DNA of 64,000 nucleotides from Vibrio aestuarianus. Its GTDB lineage: Bacteria; Pseudomonadota; Gammaproteobacteria; Enterobacterales; Vibrionaceae. The stretch spans positions 1-64,000 of the forward strand of contig NZ_JAAZTU010000019.1 in the NCBI RefSeq assembly GCF_012395185.1. The letters run 5' to 3'. Positions within the stretch are counted from its first letter, which is position 1. The number at the start of each line of letters is the position of its first letter. A model generated the notes under the pieces. The model had not been told where the DNA came from and ran no database searches. It was given only the letters and a program-made list of their open reading frames with translations. Shown here in pieces: positions 47,479-57,536 of the stretch. Made by a program: the position numbers and the translations under genes.

Positions 47479-49022
47479 TAATTTTTCCGAATTCCGTAAT
47501 CACGTAACTTATTGGCAATCGACGTATGAGAGACATTCAAGCGTTTTGCCAATTTTCGGCTTGAGGGAAACGACTGATACAAACGCTCTAAAATCTGCGC
47601 TTCATATTCTTTCATGATGTCATCTAGTGAACCGTCGATATTGATATTAGTACTACTTGCCGTCACCGTTTCGAGCTGTGGAAGATGGAAAAGATCAATA
47701 CTAAGGACATTGTCAGGCATTTCCGTTAAAGCGCGTAATACCATGTTGTCTAATTGGCGCATATTGCCAGGCCATTGATAAAGCGCTAACTGGTCTACAA
47801 GATCTTCAGCCAGTTCCGGCTTCTTCATTCCCATCTTATTGATATGCTTAGCCATGAACAGTTCAAGCAGTGGTTGGACATCATTTGAACGTTCTCGTAA
47901 CGCAGGAATTCGTAGCGTTAACACATTAAGACGGTAGAACAAATCTTCGCGAAACGCACCAGATTCAGCTAAGTCAGCCAATTTATAGCGTGTAGAAGCA
48001 ATAACGCGCACATCAACATGCACTTCATGTTCTTCCCCTACGCGGCGAAAAGTGCCATCTTGTAAAAAACGCAGTAGTTTAATCTGTAAATGGGGACTCA
48101 TTTCACCAATTTCGTCAAGGAAAACGGTACCGCCATTTGCTTGTTCAAATATCCCTTTATGGCCCTGCTGATGGTTAAATGAGCCAGGTGCATGACCAAA
48201 CAATTCTGTTTCAGCCACATCATCAGGCATTGAAGCACAGCTTAATACCAGAAATGGGAATGCCGCACGATGGGAACGGTTATGGCACGCTTTCGCCAAC
48301 ATTTCTTTACCAGTGCCAGTCTCACCTTCAATTAATAAAGGCTGTTCGAGCATTGATAGTTTTTTCGCTTGGCTAATAAGTGCTTTGTGACGGTTTGAAA
48401 TACCCACAAAATGTTCAAAGCCTAGATTGTTATGCAATGGCAAGTGATCATCCGTAATAGTCGAGGCACTTTTGGAGCGGATCATCATCATGGTACTGGC
48501 TAAAGTGGACTCTTTGGAATCACCCGTAATGTAGACGGGCATCATTTCCATCATGTAATCCAGACCATCCAAAACAATGTCTTCACGCTGACGAACTTTA
48601 TTGCCTTCTATCCATCGAGAAAAATTGAATGCAGGAAGCAGTGCTGATATGGGGTGGCCAATCACTTCCTTTTCTGCCTTATTGAATAGAGATAATGCAG
48701 AGTAGTTTGCCATATCGACAAACCCTTTTAGATCAATGGCAAAAACAGCATCAGGAACGTTATTAAGTAGCGACAGTAATTCAGTATTATGACGTTCCAT
48801 CGGCATGAACTGAATTTTACGGACATCCTTCACGCCAGAAATTCGGCGAATTTCCGCCATCAATTCACTGAATGTATCAAAATCGATATCAGGGCAGTTG
48901 AGGTAAATAATGCCACTCACATCAATTTCTATTCCACGTAAATCGATATTTCTTGAGGCGAGAATATCGAGCAGTTCTCGGGTTAAACCGAGTCTATCTT
49001 CACAAAAGACTTCAAGACGCAC
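47478..49022 (-). CDS. tyrR: Aromatic amino-acid regulator TyrR
   Basis: Regulator of aromatic amino-acid synthesis and transport, 514 residues (E. coli 513). Domains in order: ACT (MRLEVFCEDRLGLTRELLDIL, residues 1-about 75), PAS (about 80-190), AAA+ ATPase with Walker A GETGTGKE (about 234-241) and Walker B TVFLDEIGEM, and a C-terminal Fis-like helix-turn-helix SRKLAKRLNVSHTSIANKLR. The sigma-54 GAFTGA loop is replaced by GSFNHQ, as expected for TyrR, which works with sigma-70. The start is GTG 49022 with AGGAT seven bases upstream. It heads the chain tyrR-rimJ-HD hydrolase-unknown gene, and lies 122 bases downstream of ycjF, the same order as E. coli ycjX-ycjF-tyrR. Confidence 0.96.
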   Translation of the reverse strand: MRLEVFCEDRLGLTRELLDILASRNIDLRGIEIDVSGIIYLNCPDIDFDTFSELMAEIRRISGVKDVRKIQFMPMERHNTELLSLLNNVPDAVFAIDLKGFVDMANYSALSLFNKAEKEVIGHPISALLPAFNFSRWIEGNKVRQREDIVLDGLDYMMEMMPVYITGDSKESTLASTMMMIRSKSASTITDDHLPLHNNLGFEHFVGISNRHKALISQAKKLSMLEQPLLIEGETGTGKEMLAKACHNRSHRAAFPFLVLSCASMPDDVAETELFGHAPGSFNHQQGHKGIFEQANGGTVFLDEIGEMSPHLQIKLLRFLQDGTFRRVGEEHEVHVDVRVIASTRYKLADLAESGAFREDLFYRLNVLTLRIPALRERSNDVQPLLELFMAKHINKMGMKKPELAEDLVDQLALYQWPGNMRQLDNMVLRALTEMPDNVLSIDLFHLPQLETVTASSTNINIDGSLDDIMKEYEAQILERLYQSFPSSRKLAKRLNVSHTSIANKLRDYGIRKN

Positions 49023-49144
49023 TTAAAAATCCTAATAGAAAGTGTCAGGAAAAGTTGACAGTAGTTTCTATCAAGCCTTGTAAGGCGTCAAGTCATCTAA
49101 TGTTTTGCTGTTCACATTCACGCAGTTTTATTGATAAGTGCTGA

Positions 49145-50170
49145 CTATTTCACCACTAAAGTCGCTACCTTAGCCACAATCTGCTTGCGAATGGCGCTCA
49201 GTTTTACTTTTCTATCTTGATGCCACGGCATTGGTCTTAGTAAGCTCATCGCTTTTAGCCCCAAACGTGCAGTCAGTATACCAACTCCAAGCCCTTGTCC
49301 CGCTCTCGCTGAAACTTTACCAGCCAAATCCATCGACATTAAATCCATGCTGGCATCAATAGCCAATTCACTCGCACCTGCCGCGGCCATATTGATCAAT
49401 ACAACTTTAAATAACTTAAGACGCGACCAATAACCTAATTCAACACCATACAATGCGGCCAGTTGATCAATCATCTTAAAATTACGCCATGCGACAAGCA
49501 GCATGTCGGCCACAGCCAATGGGCTAATTGCCACCAATGCTGCCGCTTCCGTTGAATATTGAGAAACGATTCGAGTCGCCTTTTTATCTTGCTCTGCCAA
49601 CACCATCGCGTCATACATATCGAGTACTTCGGCATCACTGTGTGATGCGTTGACACTATTAATCCAACGATCATAAGCGGGGCTTTCTGTTTTAATCCCC
49701 CCCTGCTTAGCGATTGCTTGGCAAAATGCCTTACCATGACCGACGCTATCTGACAAAATAAGCAGCTCACTCTGCTCTTGCACACTAAAGTGATGACGTA
49801 ACGAGCGTAATTTCCAAAGTTCTTTGGCTATAGAACCGATACCTATCGATGCCAAGGCAGTAATAAAACCAGACCAACCTAAAGCTAACCAATCTGCCGA
49901 TTGAACGGCAGTAATCACCGAATCAATCGCTTGCCATGCGACTAATCCAGAAAAACTGACTAACAAACCGCTAGCCAACCACTTTCGTCCTTTACTTGGC
50001 CTGATGACTTGTTCTAGCTGAGCTTCAGCCTCTTCTTGTTGCTCTTTAATTTCAACAGGAACAAAAGCCTCGCTGCTCGTAAATTGCTGCTGCGCTGTTA
50101 GCTCTTCAGACGCCAATGGCTCGGTACTAAGCGGCTGTTCGAATACTTGCTTGGTTTTAAAATCACTCAT
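49145..50170 (-). CDS. ycjF: YcjF-family membrane protein (TIGR01620)
   Basis: A 341-residue inner-membrane protein. A polar, acidic N-terminus (about 65 residues) is followed by two adjacent membrane helices ([23 protein letters not shown] and [19 protein letters not shown], about residues 64-115), then a cytoplasmic helical half with [29 protein letters not shown], a mark of the family. The ATG overlaps the ycjX stop (ATGA). YcjX and YcjF are co-expressed partners linked in E. coli to the phage-shock response; their molecular function is unknown. Confidence 0.92.
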   Translation of the reverse strand: MSDFKTKQVFEQPLSTEPLASEELTAQQQFTSSEAFVPVEIKEQQEEAEAQLEQVIRPSKGRKWLASGLLVSFSGLVAWQAIDSVITAVQSADWLALGWSGFITALASIGIGSIAKELWKLRSLRHHFSVQEQSELLILSDSVGHGKAFCQAIAKQGGIKTESPAYDRWINSVNASHSDAEVLDMYDAMVLAEQDKKATRIVSQYSTEAAALVAISPLAVADMLLVAWRNFKMIDQLAALYGVELGYWSRLKLFKVVLINMAAAGASELAIDASMDLMSMDLAGKVSARAGQGLGVGILTARLGLKAMSLLRPMPWHQDRKVKLSAIRKQIVAKVATLVVK

Positions 50171-51546
50171 TTCAGCTTATCTCCAATCAGATATTCCAAT
50201 GCTTTATCCAAACGAATATGAGGACACGGATCATCGCTACTAAAAGTCTTAGGTCTAAAATGAGTAAATTCGAATCCTTGTTGTTGCCAATACTCTTTAC
50301 TCGGTAGCTTTTTCGGCACATCACCAGGGAATACGGTAAGCGGTTCACCATTTAAAGTAACCCCTTGCAGTGCGGGCATATTTGTATCACCGCTATTGAT
50401 AAAACCAGTTTGAGTTGCTTGCACCGATGCCATGCTGATACAGCTCATTTCAATATTTTCGAATGCGGCACTTTGCCAAGCAGGATGAACCATTTGCTGT
50501 AACAGTGACACTAAATGTGGGTGCTGCTCTGGTGTTACGTGGTCTGATTTGGTTGCAGCAAACAGAACTTTGTCTATTTTTGGAGCGAAAAGTCGCTTAA
50601 GCAGCCCATTTCTTCCATAGCGAAAGCTATTCATTATCTGCTCTAACGCGCTGCGCATATCTAGAAACGACTCGTAACCTTCATTCAATGGAGTCAAACA
50701 ATCAACGAGTACGATTTGTCGATCAAAGGTTGAAAAATGGTGTTTATAAAACGCATTCACTACCTTAGTTTGATACTCCTCATAGCGTGTTTTCAGCATT
50801 GAATAATAGCTATGCTTGTCTACCTTTCTTTCACCGTAGGGATTTTCACACGGAAAAAACTGCAGCACAGGCGCCCCTTCAAGTTCGCCCGGTAAAACAA
50901 AACGCCCCGGTTGCACCCAATGTAGTCCCGCATTTTTGCACTCATGCAAATAATCAGTGTAAAGCTTCGCTATCATCGCGAGCTTTTGTTCGTTCGACTC
51001 ATGAGTGAGATCGAGCCCAGACAAAGCGTCTAACCAAGGTTGTGCTAAGGAAGAACGCACCTCTTTTAATGCTGAAAACTGCTTTTCAGACCATTGTTCA
51101 AAAGTCATTTCAAGCAGTGGTAAATCAAGCAACCACTCACCAGGATAATCGATAATATCGAGATAAAGCGTAGAAGTATGACCTAATAATTTTTTGCTGC
51201 GTTTTTGAGGCTTGTATTTGATTGCAAGGCGAATTTCACTCACATCACGCGTTGGCGTAGGCCATTGAGGTGGATCACTATGCAGTTGCTGCATTGCTTC
51301 ATCATAAGCAAAGCGAGGAACCATCATATTCGTTTGCGGGACACGCTTTGCGCCGACAATACGCCGGTCGCGAGCCGCAGACAAAAGCGGCAAATTCGCA
51401 TGAGTTGAGGTATGCAATAACTGATTAACCAACGAGGTAATGAAAGCCGTTTTCCCTGCTCGTGATAACCCCGTAACGGCAATTCTGACATGAGAATCTA
51501 GCCCACGATTGATTAAGTCTGACACTTCTCGACGAATTCGCTTCAT
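50167..51546 (-). CDS. ycjX: YcjX-family GTPase-like ATP/GTP-binding protein (DUF463)
   Basis: A 459-residue cytoplasmic P-loop protein. Walker A is [10 protein letters not shown] (about residues 26-35), [12 protein letters not shown] (about 129-140) gives a DxPG-type switch, and [13 protein letters not shown] (about 341-353) is a TKxD-like base-recognition motif, all typical of YcjX. GGAG lies ten bases before ATG. It precedes ycjF with a 4-base overlap, so the pair is co-translated. Reported structures of relatives bind GTP/GDP; the cellular task, probably in membrane stress, is unresolved. Confidence 0.93.
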   Translation of the reverse strand: MKRIRREVSDLINRGLDSHVRIAVTGLSRAGKTAFITSLVNQLLHTSTHANLPLLSAARDRRIVGAKRVPQTNMMVPRFAYDEAMQQLHSDPPQWPTPTRDVSEIRLAIKYKPQKRSKKLLGHTSTLYLDIIDYPGEWLLDLPLLEMTFEQWSEKQFSALKEVRSSLAQPWLDALSGLDLTHESNEQKLAMIAKLYTDYLHECKNAGLHWVQPGRFVLPGELEGAPVLQFFPCENPYGERKVDKHSYYSMLKTRYEEYQTKVVNAFYKHHFSTFDRQIVLVDCLTPLNEGYESFLDMRSALEQIMNSFRYGRNGLLKRLFAPKIDKVLFAATKSDHVTPEQHPHLVSLLQQMVHPAWQSAAFENIEMSCISMASVQATQTGFINSGDTNMPALQGVTLNGEPLTVFPGDVPKKLPSKEYWQQQGFEFTHFRPKTFSSDDPCPHIRLDKALEYLIGDKLK

Positions 51547-51609
51547 TCACCCACTCCAATTTATTCACTGGCGCTATTGTGCATTCATCTATCTTAATAC
51601 GAGATGAAC

Positions 51610-51638
51610 AAAAAAGCCTCCGAATAAAATCAGAGGCT
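51610..51638 (-). terminator. Terminator for leftward small gene
   Basis: AAGCCTC and GAGGCTT form a stem; in the leftward reading it is followed by six T residues. It lies 100 bases beyond the stop of the small membrane protein gene. Confidence 0.78.
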
Positions 51639-51682
51639 TAACCAGAGTTGTTGCTACATAAAGACAATACCTATCTTTGGGC

Positions 51683-51704
51683 TTATATCTTGTTCAAGAT
51701 ATAA
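51683..51704. repeat. Perfect 10-bp inverted repeat
   Basis: TTATATCTTG and CAAGATATAA are separated by only two bases and bracketed by an outer GGGC/GCCC pair (about 51680 and 51713), between the small membrane gene and its terminator. It may form a stable 3'-end hairpin in RNA or bind a dimeric protein. Confidence 0.6.
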
Positions 51705-51737
51705 CCTCGAAAGGCCCACTCTTGGAAAGCGTAGAAC

Positions 51738-51923
51738 TCAGTCTTCTTCAATCAGTTTGTAGATCACAAACAAAGCAATTTCTAAAATAAACCATAGTAC
51801 GCAAGTTATCGTTACGTACTTCTCATTAAAAATGCTGATGCCGTGTAAAATCAGGTCGTAACCAATAAAGGCACCGACGACAACGGCTATCGCAATTTGT
51901 AAAATCTGAATAAATCGAGGCAT
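51738..51923 (-). CDS. Small two-helix membrane protein (61 aa)
   Basis: A 61-residue protein with two hydrophobic segments: IQILQIAIAVVVGAFIGYDLIL (about residues 5-26) and VTITCVLWFILEIALFVIYKL (about 37-57), a short loop, and a charged tail EED. The ribosome-binding site is strong (GGGAGGG five bases before ATG), which supports a real gene. I do not recognise the family. It sits between fumarase and ycjX on the same strand, with intergenic gaps on each side, so it is likely its own unit ending at the structured region to its left. Confidence 0.75.
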   Translation of the reverse strand: MPRFIQILQIAIAVVVGAFIGYDLILHGISIFNEKYVTITCVLWFILEIALFVIYKLIEED

Positions 51924-51978
51924 CGTGCCCTCCCGACGTTTCTAATAATTAGCGGATTTTCATTAAGTTGAAGACAAT

Positions 51979-52000
51979 AGCTGCAGCCGAAGCTGCAGTT
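51979..52000. repeat. Hairpin downstream of fumarase
   Basis: CTGCAGC-CGAA-GCTGCAG makes a compact stem 25 bases past the fumarase stop. No T-run follows in the leftward sense, so it may mark the mRNA end rather than a full intrinsic terminator. Confidence 0.5.
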
Positions 52001-52024
52001 ATATCTGATCATTATTCGCTTAGA

Positions 52025-53545
52025 CTAAGCTTTGCTTTCCGCTTCGGCAATCTTCACTTTCCATGTGTCAGGGCCGATTTGGTGAGCATTTGCCCCGCGC
52101 GAATCGACAGCAACCGTGACCGGCATGTCCTCAACATCGAACTCATAAATCGCTTCCATGCCCAAATCTTCAAACGCCACAACGCGTGCTTTCTTAATGG
52201 CTTTCGCGACTAAGTATGCAGCGCCGCCAACGGCCATGAGATAAACCGCTTTATGATTTTTGATTGACTCAACGGTAGCAGGACCACGCTCTGCTTTACC
52301 AATCATGCCCATAATGCCTGTTTCATCAAGCATCATGTCGGTGAATTTATCCATCCGTGTCGATGTTGTTGGGCCTGCAGGGCCAACGACTTCGCTACCA
52401 ACCGCATCAACTGGCCCTACGTAGTAAATGAATTTACCTTTGAGGTCGACACCTTTTGGCAAACCTTCACCATTTTGCAGCATGGTTTGAATGCGCTTAT
52501 GCGCTGCATCACGACCGGTTAAGATTTTGCCGGACAACAGTAATGTTTCACCTGTTTTCCAATCTTGAACATCTTCTTTAGTAACGCTATCAAGATTAAC
52601 ACGACGGGCACTGGCTCCAGCATCCCAAGTGATCTGTGGCCAATCTTCTAGCTTCGGTGGTGTAAGCTCAGCAGGGCCGGAGCCATCTAACGTGAAATGA
52701 ACATGGCGCGTAGCCGCACAGTTCGGGATCATGCACACCGGTTTTGAAGCGGCATGCGTTGGCGCCGTTTTAATTTTGACGTCTACCACAGTGGTTAGAC
52801 CGCCAAGGCCTTGCGCACCAATCCCCAATTTGTTGACGCGATTAAAGATATCAAGACGTAACTCTTCTTCAGCATTTTGTGGACCCCGATCAATCAATTC
52901 TTGAATGTCGATGTGTTCCATCAATGACTCTTTGGCTAATACAGCGGCTTTTTCTGCGGTTCCGCCAATGCCAATCCCAAGCATACCCGGAGGACACCAG
53001 CCGGCACCCATCAGCGGTAAGGTTTTCTCTACCCACTCAGCAATGTCATCTGACGGGTTGAGCATGACCATTTTGGTTTTATTTTCGCTACCGCCACCTT
53101 TGGCTGCGATTTGGATATCTACTTTATCACCAGGCACCATATTGATATGAACAACCGCTGGTGTATTGTCTTTTGTATTAATACGTTTACCAGCAGGGTC
53201 CATCAAAACAGAAGCACGCAATGGATTATCCGGGTTCGTATAAGCCTGACGCACACCTTCGTCAACCATTTCTTGCACAGTAAGGTCTGAGTCCCACTGA
53301 ACATTCATACCGATATTAACAAAACAGGTAACAATGCCAGTATCTTGGCAAATTGGACGATGCCCCTCAGCCGACATGCGAGAGTTAATCAGTATTTGCG
53401 CAATCGCATCTTTTGCGGCTTGGCTTTCTTCTCGGTGGTAAGCTTTTTCTAGGGCTTGAACAAAATCTAGGGGGTGGTAGTAAGAGATATATTGAAGTGC
53501 ATCAGCGACACTGCTGATCACGTCCTGCTTGCGAATTACCGTCAT
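52025..53545 (-). CDS. Class I (iron-sulfur) fumarate hydratase
   Basis: TCA-cycle enzyme interconverting fumarate and malate using an oxygen-sensitive [4Fe-4S] cluster; 506 residues. Likely cluster cysteines occur in ICQDTGIVTCFVN (about residue 65), GWCPPGMLGIGIGG (about 184) and PVCMIPNCAATRH (about 274). The C-terminal beta domain with VGPAGPTTSTRMDKF is the swivelling part. ATG 53545 has GAGG six bases upstream; the longer frame to 53599 has no such site. It is single and divergent from pabB. Paralogues FumA/FumB cannot be told apart here. Confidence 0.93.
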   Translation of the reverse strand: MTVIRKQDVISSVADALQYISYYHPLDFVQALEKAYHREESQAAKDAIAQILINSRMSAEGHRPICQDTGIVTCFVNIGMNVQWDSDLTVQEMVDEGVRQAYTNPDNPLRASVLMDPAGKRINTKDNTPAVVHINMVPGDKVDIQIAAKGGGSENKTKMVMLNPSDDIAEWVEKTLPLMGAGWCPPGMLGIGIGGTAEKAAVLAKESLMEHIDIQELIDRGPQNAEEELRLDIFNRVNKLGIGAQGLGGLTTVVDVKIKTAPTHAASKPVCMIPNCAATRHVHFTLDGSGPAELTPPKLEDWPQITWDAGASARRVNLDSVTKEDVQDWKTGETLLLSGKILTGRDAAHKRIQTMLQNGEGLPKGVDLKGKFIYYVGPVDAVGSEVVGPAGPTTSTRMDKFTDMMLDETGIMGMIGKAERGPATVESIKNHKAVYLMAVGGAAYLVAKAIKKARVVAFEDLGMEAIYEFDVEDMPVTVAVDSRGANAHQIGPDTWKVKIAEAESKA

Positions 53546-53738
53546 TGCATGCCTCGTTATTGTTATGCTTCCTTTGACTGTTGCCTGATCCTCAGTCAAT
53601 AAGCAGTAAGCCTAGTGGCGCAATTCGACTTATTGAGGTGATTCAATCAAGTAGCAGCTTTTAATTCGCTTTTTATGATACTCTTGCTTTCCTCAACACG
53701 CCATGTAGTGATCGGTCTCTTTGTCACAAATTACACAA

Positions 53739-55103
53739 ATGAATAACAACGAAATAAATAAGATTAATGTCAAATCACTGACTTACCATGTCGATCTCGC
53801 TCATCAATTGTTTTCTAAGATCGAACAACTCCCATGGGCAATGCTATTACGCTCCGGTTCAACATCTCACATCGATAGCCGCTTTGATATTCTAGTAGCG
53901 CAACCGATTGTGACGCTGACAACTCATGGTCATCGCACTACGATATGTGAGCCAGAATACCAGTATCATTCGCAACTTGACCCCTTTAAGCTAATCAGTC
54001 AATTGCAGAATCAGTACTTACCCGATATTGAAATTACTGAAGACTTGCCCTTTGTTGGTGGTGCATTAGGCTATTTTGCTTATGACTTGGGCAGACGAGT
54101 TGAACAACTTCCGACCATTGCAGAACATGATTTATCGGCACCGGATATGGCGGTTGGACTGTATCAATGGGCAGTCATTGTTGATCATCAAAAGCAAAGT
54201 GCTTGCGTTGTTGGTGTTGATGTTGAAAACGCTTGGCATTGGTTAAACCACCAATCTTCACTAAATACCGACCATTTTGAGCTAACCTCACCATGGTGCT
54301 CAAATATGAACAAGCAACAATACCAAGGTAAGTTTGAGCAAATTCAACGCTATTTATTAGATGGCGACTGCTATCAAATTAATCTCGCGCAACGTTTTCA
54401 AGCAACTTACCAAGGCAATGAATGGCATGCTTACCAAAAGCTGGAGGCGGTTAATTCAGCACCTTTTTCGGCATTCATCCGTCTTGCCGAATGTGCCATT
54501 ATTAGTGTTTCCCCAGAACGATTTATGCAAGTCAAACAAGGCGTCATCGAGACCAAGCCAATTAAAGGCACACGTCCCCGCAATCATGACCCTAAAATAG
54601 ATGCAGAAAATGCCAGCGAACTGGCTTGTGCAGAGAAAGATCAGGCAGAGAATCTGATGATCGTTGACTTGCTGCGCAATGATGTCGGGCGAGTCGCAAA
54701 GCCTGGAAGTGTGCATGTGCCAAAATTATTTGATATAGAGAGCTTTCCTGCGGTTCATCATTTAGTTAGCACCATTAGAGCGGAGCTCGCGAGCCAATAT
54801 TCAGCGGCTGATTTATTAAGAGCCAGCTTCCCCGGTGGTTCTATTACTGGCGCACCTAAAGTGCGCGCAATGGAGATTATTGAAGAGTTAGAGCCTCATC
54901 GCCGTAGCGCCTATTGCGGCAGTATTGGTTATATCAGTCGCCATGGGCAAATGGATACAAGCATCACTATTCGTACTCTCGTGGCAGAAAATAACCAACT
55001 ATATGTCTGGGCTGGCGGTGGCATTGTTGCTGATAGCCAATGGGAAGCGGAATATCAAGAAACATTGGATAAACTCAGTCGCATCTTACCCATCCTTACT
55101 TAA
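53739..55103 (+). CDS. pabB: Aminodeoxychorismate synthase component I
   Basis: Folate-pathway enzyme using chorismate and ammonia (from the PabA amidotransferase) to make 4-amino-4-deoxychorismate; 454 residues, as in E. coli (453). The chorismate-binding fold shows IQRYLLDGDCYQINLAQRF, FSAFIRL, VSPERFM, ETKPIKGTRPR with the PIKGT motif (Lys expected in PabB), DLLRNDVGRVAKPGSV and FPGGSITGAPKVRAMEII. The start is probably ATG 53739; an in-frame TTG at 53721 is possible and the ribosome-binding site is weak for both. pabA is not nearby, the usual state in gammaproteobacteria. Confidence 0.94.
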   Translation: MNNNEINKINVKSLTYHVDLAHQLFSKIEQLPWAMLLRSGSTSHIDSRFDILVAQPIVTLTTHGHRTTICEPEYQYHSQLDPFKLISQLQNQYLPDIEITEDLPFVGGALGYFAYDLGRRVEQLPTIAEHDLSAPDMAVGLYQWAVIVDHQKQSACVVGVDVENAWHWLNHQSSLNTDHFELTSPWCSNMNKQQYQGKFEQIQRYLLDGDCYQINLAQRFQATYQGNEWHAYQKLEAVNSAPFSAFIRLAECAIISVSPERFMQVKQGVIETKPIKGTRPRNHDPKIDAENASELACAEKDQAENLMIVDLLRNDVGRVAKPGSVHVPKLFDIESFPAVHHLVSTIRAELASQYSAADLLRASFPGGSITGAPKVRAMEIIEELEPHRRSAYCGSIGYISRHGQMDTSITIRTLVAENNQLYVWAGGGIVADSQWEAEYQETLDKLSRILPILT

Positions 55104-55117
55104 AGTTTGCTCGTCCA

Positions 55118-56818
55118 TTAGCACAGCCATTTGATCAGCATTCGTTCAAGATCGTTGGCTGTGTATGGTTTAGTCAGAATATCGTCCATTCCGCATTGTA
55201 AACAACGCTCGCGCTCTTCTAACGTCGTTCCTGCCGTCAATGCAATAATCGGTATAGAATATCCCTTTTCCCGTAACAATTGAGTAGCTTCAAATCCATC
55301 CATTTCTGGCATTCGACAATCCATAAAAATCAGGTCATAGGTATTACGCTGTGCCGCGTCTATAGCCTCAACCCCATTGGTAGTAATATCAGGTTGAATG
55401 TTCAGCATTTTTAACATTTGATTGATGATGATTTGATTCATTCGGATATCATCCACCACTAAAATAGATCGAGAACTTAGCGGTATTGCATGCTCACTCG
55501 CTTGCGTCACAGACTCAAGTAACATTTGGCCACTGCAGGTTTGCAAAGGTAATGTAATAAAAAACTGGGTTCCTTCACCTTGTTCACTTTCAAACCAAAG
55601 TTCCCCTTCCATCAGTTCAACCAAGCTTTTGCAAATAGCAAGTCCTAGCCCAGTACCTTCGAAATTACGTTTACTTGAACGATCTGCTTGCATAAAAGGA
55701 TCAAATAAATTGGCATGAGCCGACTTTGGAATACCAACTCCCGTGTCACTGACTATGATATTTAATTGCTTATTAACCCATTTAAGCGTTAATCGTACCT
55801 CACCTTGGTGGGTAAACTTGATTGCATTACCAATTAAATTGACCAGAACCTGTTTAAGTCTTTCCACATCACCAACCCACCACTGTGGAAAATCACTTTG
55901 CTTTTCGATTACAAAAGAGAGTCGTTTTTCTTGCGCTTTAGGCATTAATATACCCACCAGCGCTTGCTCAAAAACATTCCAATGAAACTGCGTTGGGATC
56001 AGTTGCATCATACCAGCATTCATTTTACTAAAATCAAGTAAGTCATTGATAATGATCCGCAGCATATCGCCTGAATGCTTTAAATTGGCTAAGTAATCAC
56101 ACTGCTCTCGGTTCAATGGTGTATCGGCTAATAACTCTGCACTACCTAGTAAACCATTAAGTGGGGTACGCAATTCATGGTTTATCATTGCTACAAATTC
56201 TTTGGTCGATTTTTCTGATTCTTCGGCACGCTTACGAGATTCTATATGGCGCGTCATGATCAGTTGCCGACTGATTGCACTGCACAGTAATTCACCCACT
56301 AACGCCATTTGGTTAATAATGAAGTCTCTTTCCACACTGTCGAATTTCACTTCGAAAATTAATCGACCGACATACTGTCGCTCAACAATAATTGGCACAT
56401 AAAGATTATCTTGTTGCCAGCTAATGTCGTGCTGCTCAGAATCAATGGTTTTTAACTGATCGTTGCCAAGTTCAAGACAACTTAAAGTAGGTAAGATTGA
56501 ATGTGAAAATTGCAAATAGGTCGATTCAATCACTGAGCTTTCACTAAGTCGCTTGATGAACATGGCTAGCAGCGTGTCATCCAACGTTCGACTTAAGAAG
56601 GCTCGCCCAAAATAAATCAAGGTTTCGTCGATCTGCTCCTCAAATTCAAATTTTCGCAAATCACGCAATGATTTAATCTCGAGTTGTTTAAGCGCCAAAT
56701 CAAGCCGTTGGTTCAATTGATACAAGTCGTAACTTTTCTGCTCAAGCAGCTTTTCAGCTTCTTTGCGAGCAGCAATTTCTCTCAATAATTTACGTTCTAA
56801 TGGGCCATCGGTGCTCAT
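55118..56818 (-). CDS. Hybrid histidine kinase partnered with H-NOX (HnoK/HqsK-like)
   Basis: A soluble 566-residue hybrid sensor kinase. An N-terminal coiled coil (residues about 5-60) and a GAF-like region (about 60-190) lead to the phosphoacceptor H214 in MINHELRTPLNGL; the ATPase motifs are NLIGNAIKFTH, DTGVGIP and GTGLGLAICK. A C-terminal receiver domain has D500 in LIFMDCRMPEMDG. It starts 7 bases after the stop of the H-NOX gene. In V. harveyi and V. parahaemolyticus such kinases (HqsK) are inhibited by NO-bound H-NOX and pass phosphate to the quorum-sensing protein LuxU. That target is inferred here, since no phosphotransfer protein is in the window. Confidence 0.9.
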   Translation of the reverse strand: MSTDGPLERKLLREIAARKEAEKLLEQKSYDLYQLNQRLDLALKQLEIKSLRDLRKFEFEEQIDETLIYFGRAFLSRTLDDTLLAMFIKRLSESSVIESTYLQFSHSILPTLSCLELGNDQLKTIDSEQHDISWQQDNLYVPIIVERQYVGRLIFEVKFDSVERDFIINQMALVGELLCSAISRQLIMTRHIESRKRAEESEKSTKEFVAMINHELRTPLNGLLGSAELLADTPLNREQCDYLANLKHSGDMLRIIINDLLDFSKMNAGMMQLIPTQFHWNVFEQALVGILMPKAQEKRLSFVIEKQSDFPQWWVGDVERLKQVLVNLIGNAIKFTHQGEVRLTLKWVNKQLNIIVSDTGVGIPKSAHANLFDPFMQADRSSKRNFEGTGLGLAICKSLVELMEGELWFESEQGEGTQFFITLPLQTCSGQMLLESVTQASEHAIPLSSRSILVVDDIRMNQIIINQMLKMLNIQPDITTNGVEAIDAAQRNTYDLIFMDCRMPEMDGFEATQLLREKGYSIPIIALTAGTTLEERERCLQCGMDDILTKPYTANDLERMLIKWLC

Positions 56819-56825
56819 AATGCCA

Positions 56826-57365
56826 TCAACTCAACATCACAGTAAAACGAACATGACTGCTATCAGCATTTTGCGATTGCATTTCGATTACAACGCTTTG
56901 ATTAAAGTAATCTGCACACCCTTCAATTAGCCCTAAGCACACATGCGCCATACAACGAGCACTTTTATAGTCGAAAATCAGCTCTGTTTGGCTTTCATTC
57001 ATAAATTCAAATTTAGGTGGTTTTGCTTCAGGATAGAGTTTTTTTACCTCAATATGGATATAATCTTCAACATGACGAATGAACTGAAAGCAAGTATCAC
57101 ATTGAAACAAGCTTGCATTCGATGGAAGTGAAGCATATAAATTTTTGAAAACATACTCGCCAAAGACGCGTTGTAACTCTTCTGCAGATACACCTGTCAT
57201 TTTACTCAGCTCAATAATTAATTTGACTAACGCACGGTGATCATAGCTACCCACTGATGTATATATCCCCGAATCATCAGAACGTTCCAGCACTTCATCT
57301 AATACTTCGAGGCCAAATTTCGTTTCCACTAATTCCATAAATTCAGTAAAAATAATTCCTTTCAT
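56826..57365 (-). CDS. H-NOX heme nitric-oxide sensor
   Basis: A 179-residue heme-based NO sensor. The family start MKGIIFTEFMELVE is present, the expected proximal heme ligand is H104 in DYIHIEVKKLYP, and the propionate-binding YxSxR motif is Y133-K-S135-A-R137. Cys residues at 89, 92, 138, 143 and 150 lie where some Vibrio/Shewanella members coordinate zinc. AAGGAT lies seven bases before ATG. The gene is the first of a two-gene operon with the hybrid kinase, whose activity it should control when NO or nitrite-derived NO is present. It is transcribed divergently from nudL. Confidence 0.92.
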   Translation of the reverse strand: MKGIIFTEFMELVETKFGLEVLDEVLERSDDSGIYTSVGSYDHRALVKLIIELSKMTGVSAEELQRVFGEYVFKNLYASLPSNASLFQCDTCFQFIRHVEDYIHIEVKKLYPEAKPPKFEFMNESQTELIFDYKSARCMAHVCLGLIEGCADYFNQSVVIEMQSQNADSSHVRFTVMLS

Positions 57366-57536
57366 TGCGATATCCTTGGGTTAATCTAATTAAAGCATGA
57401 GCTATAAAATACGTAATTTCAAATAACAGATATTCTAAATTATCAACAGGCTAACTCTTTTATCCTATGATTAATTGTAGTGTTAATAACTATGCTTAGG
57501 TGCATGTCATCTACTATCGCTTGCAAGGGAGAAATT

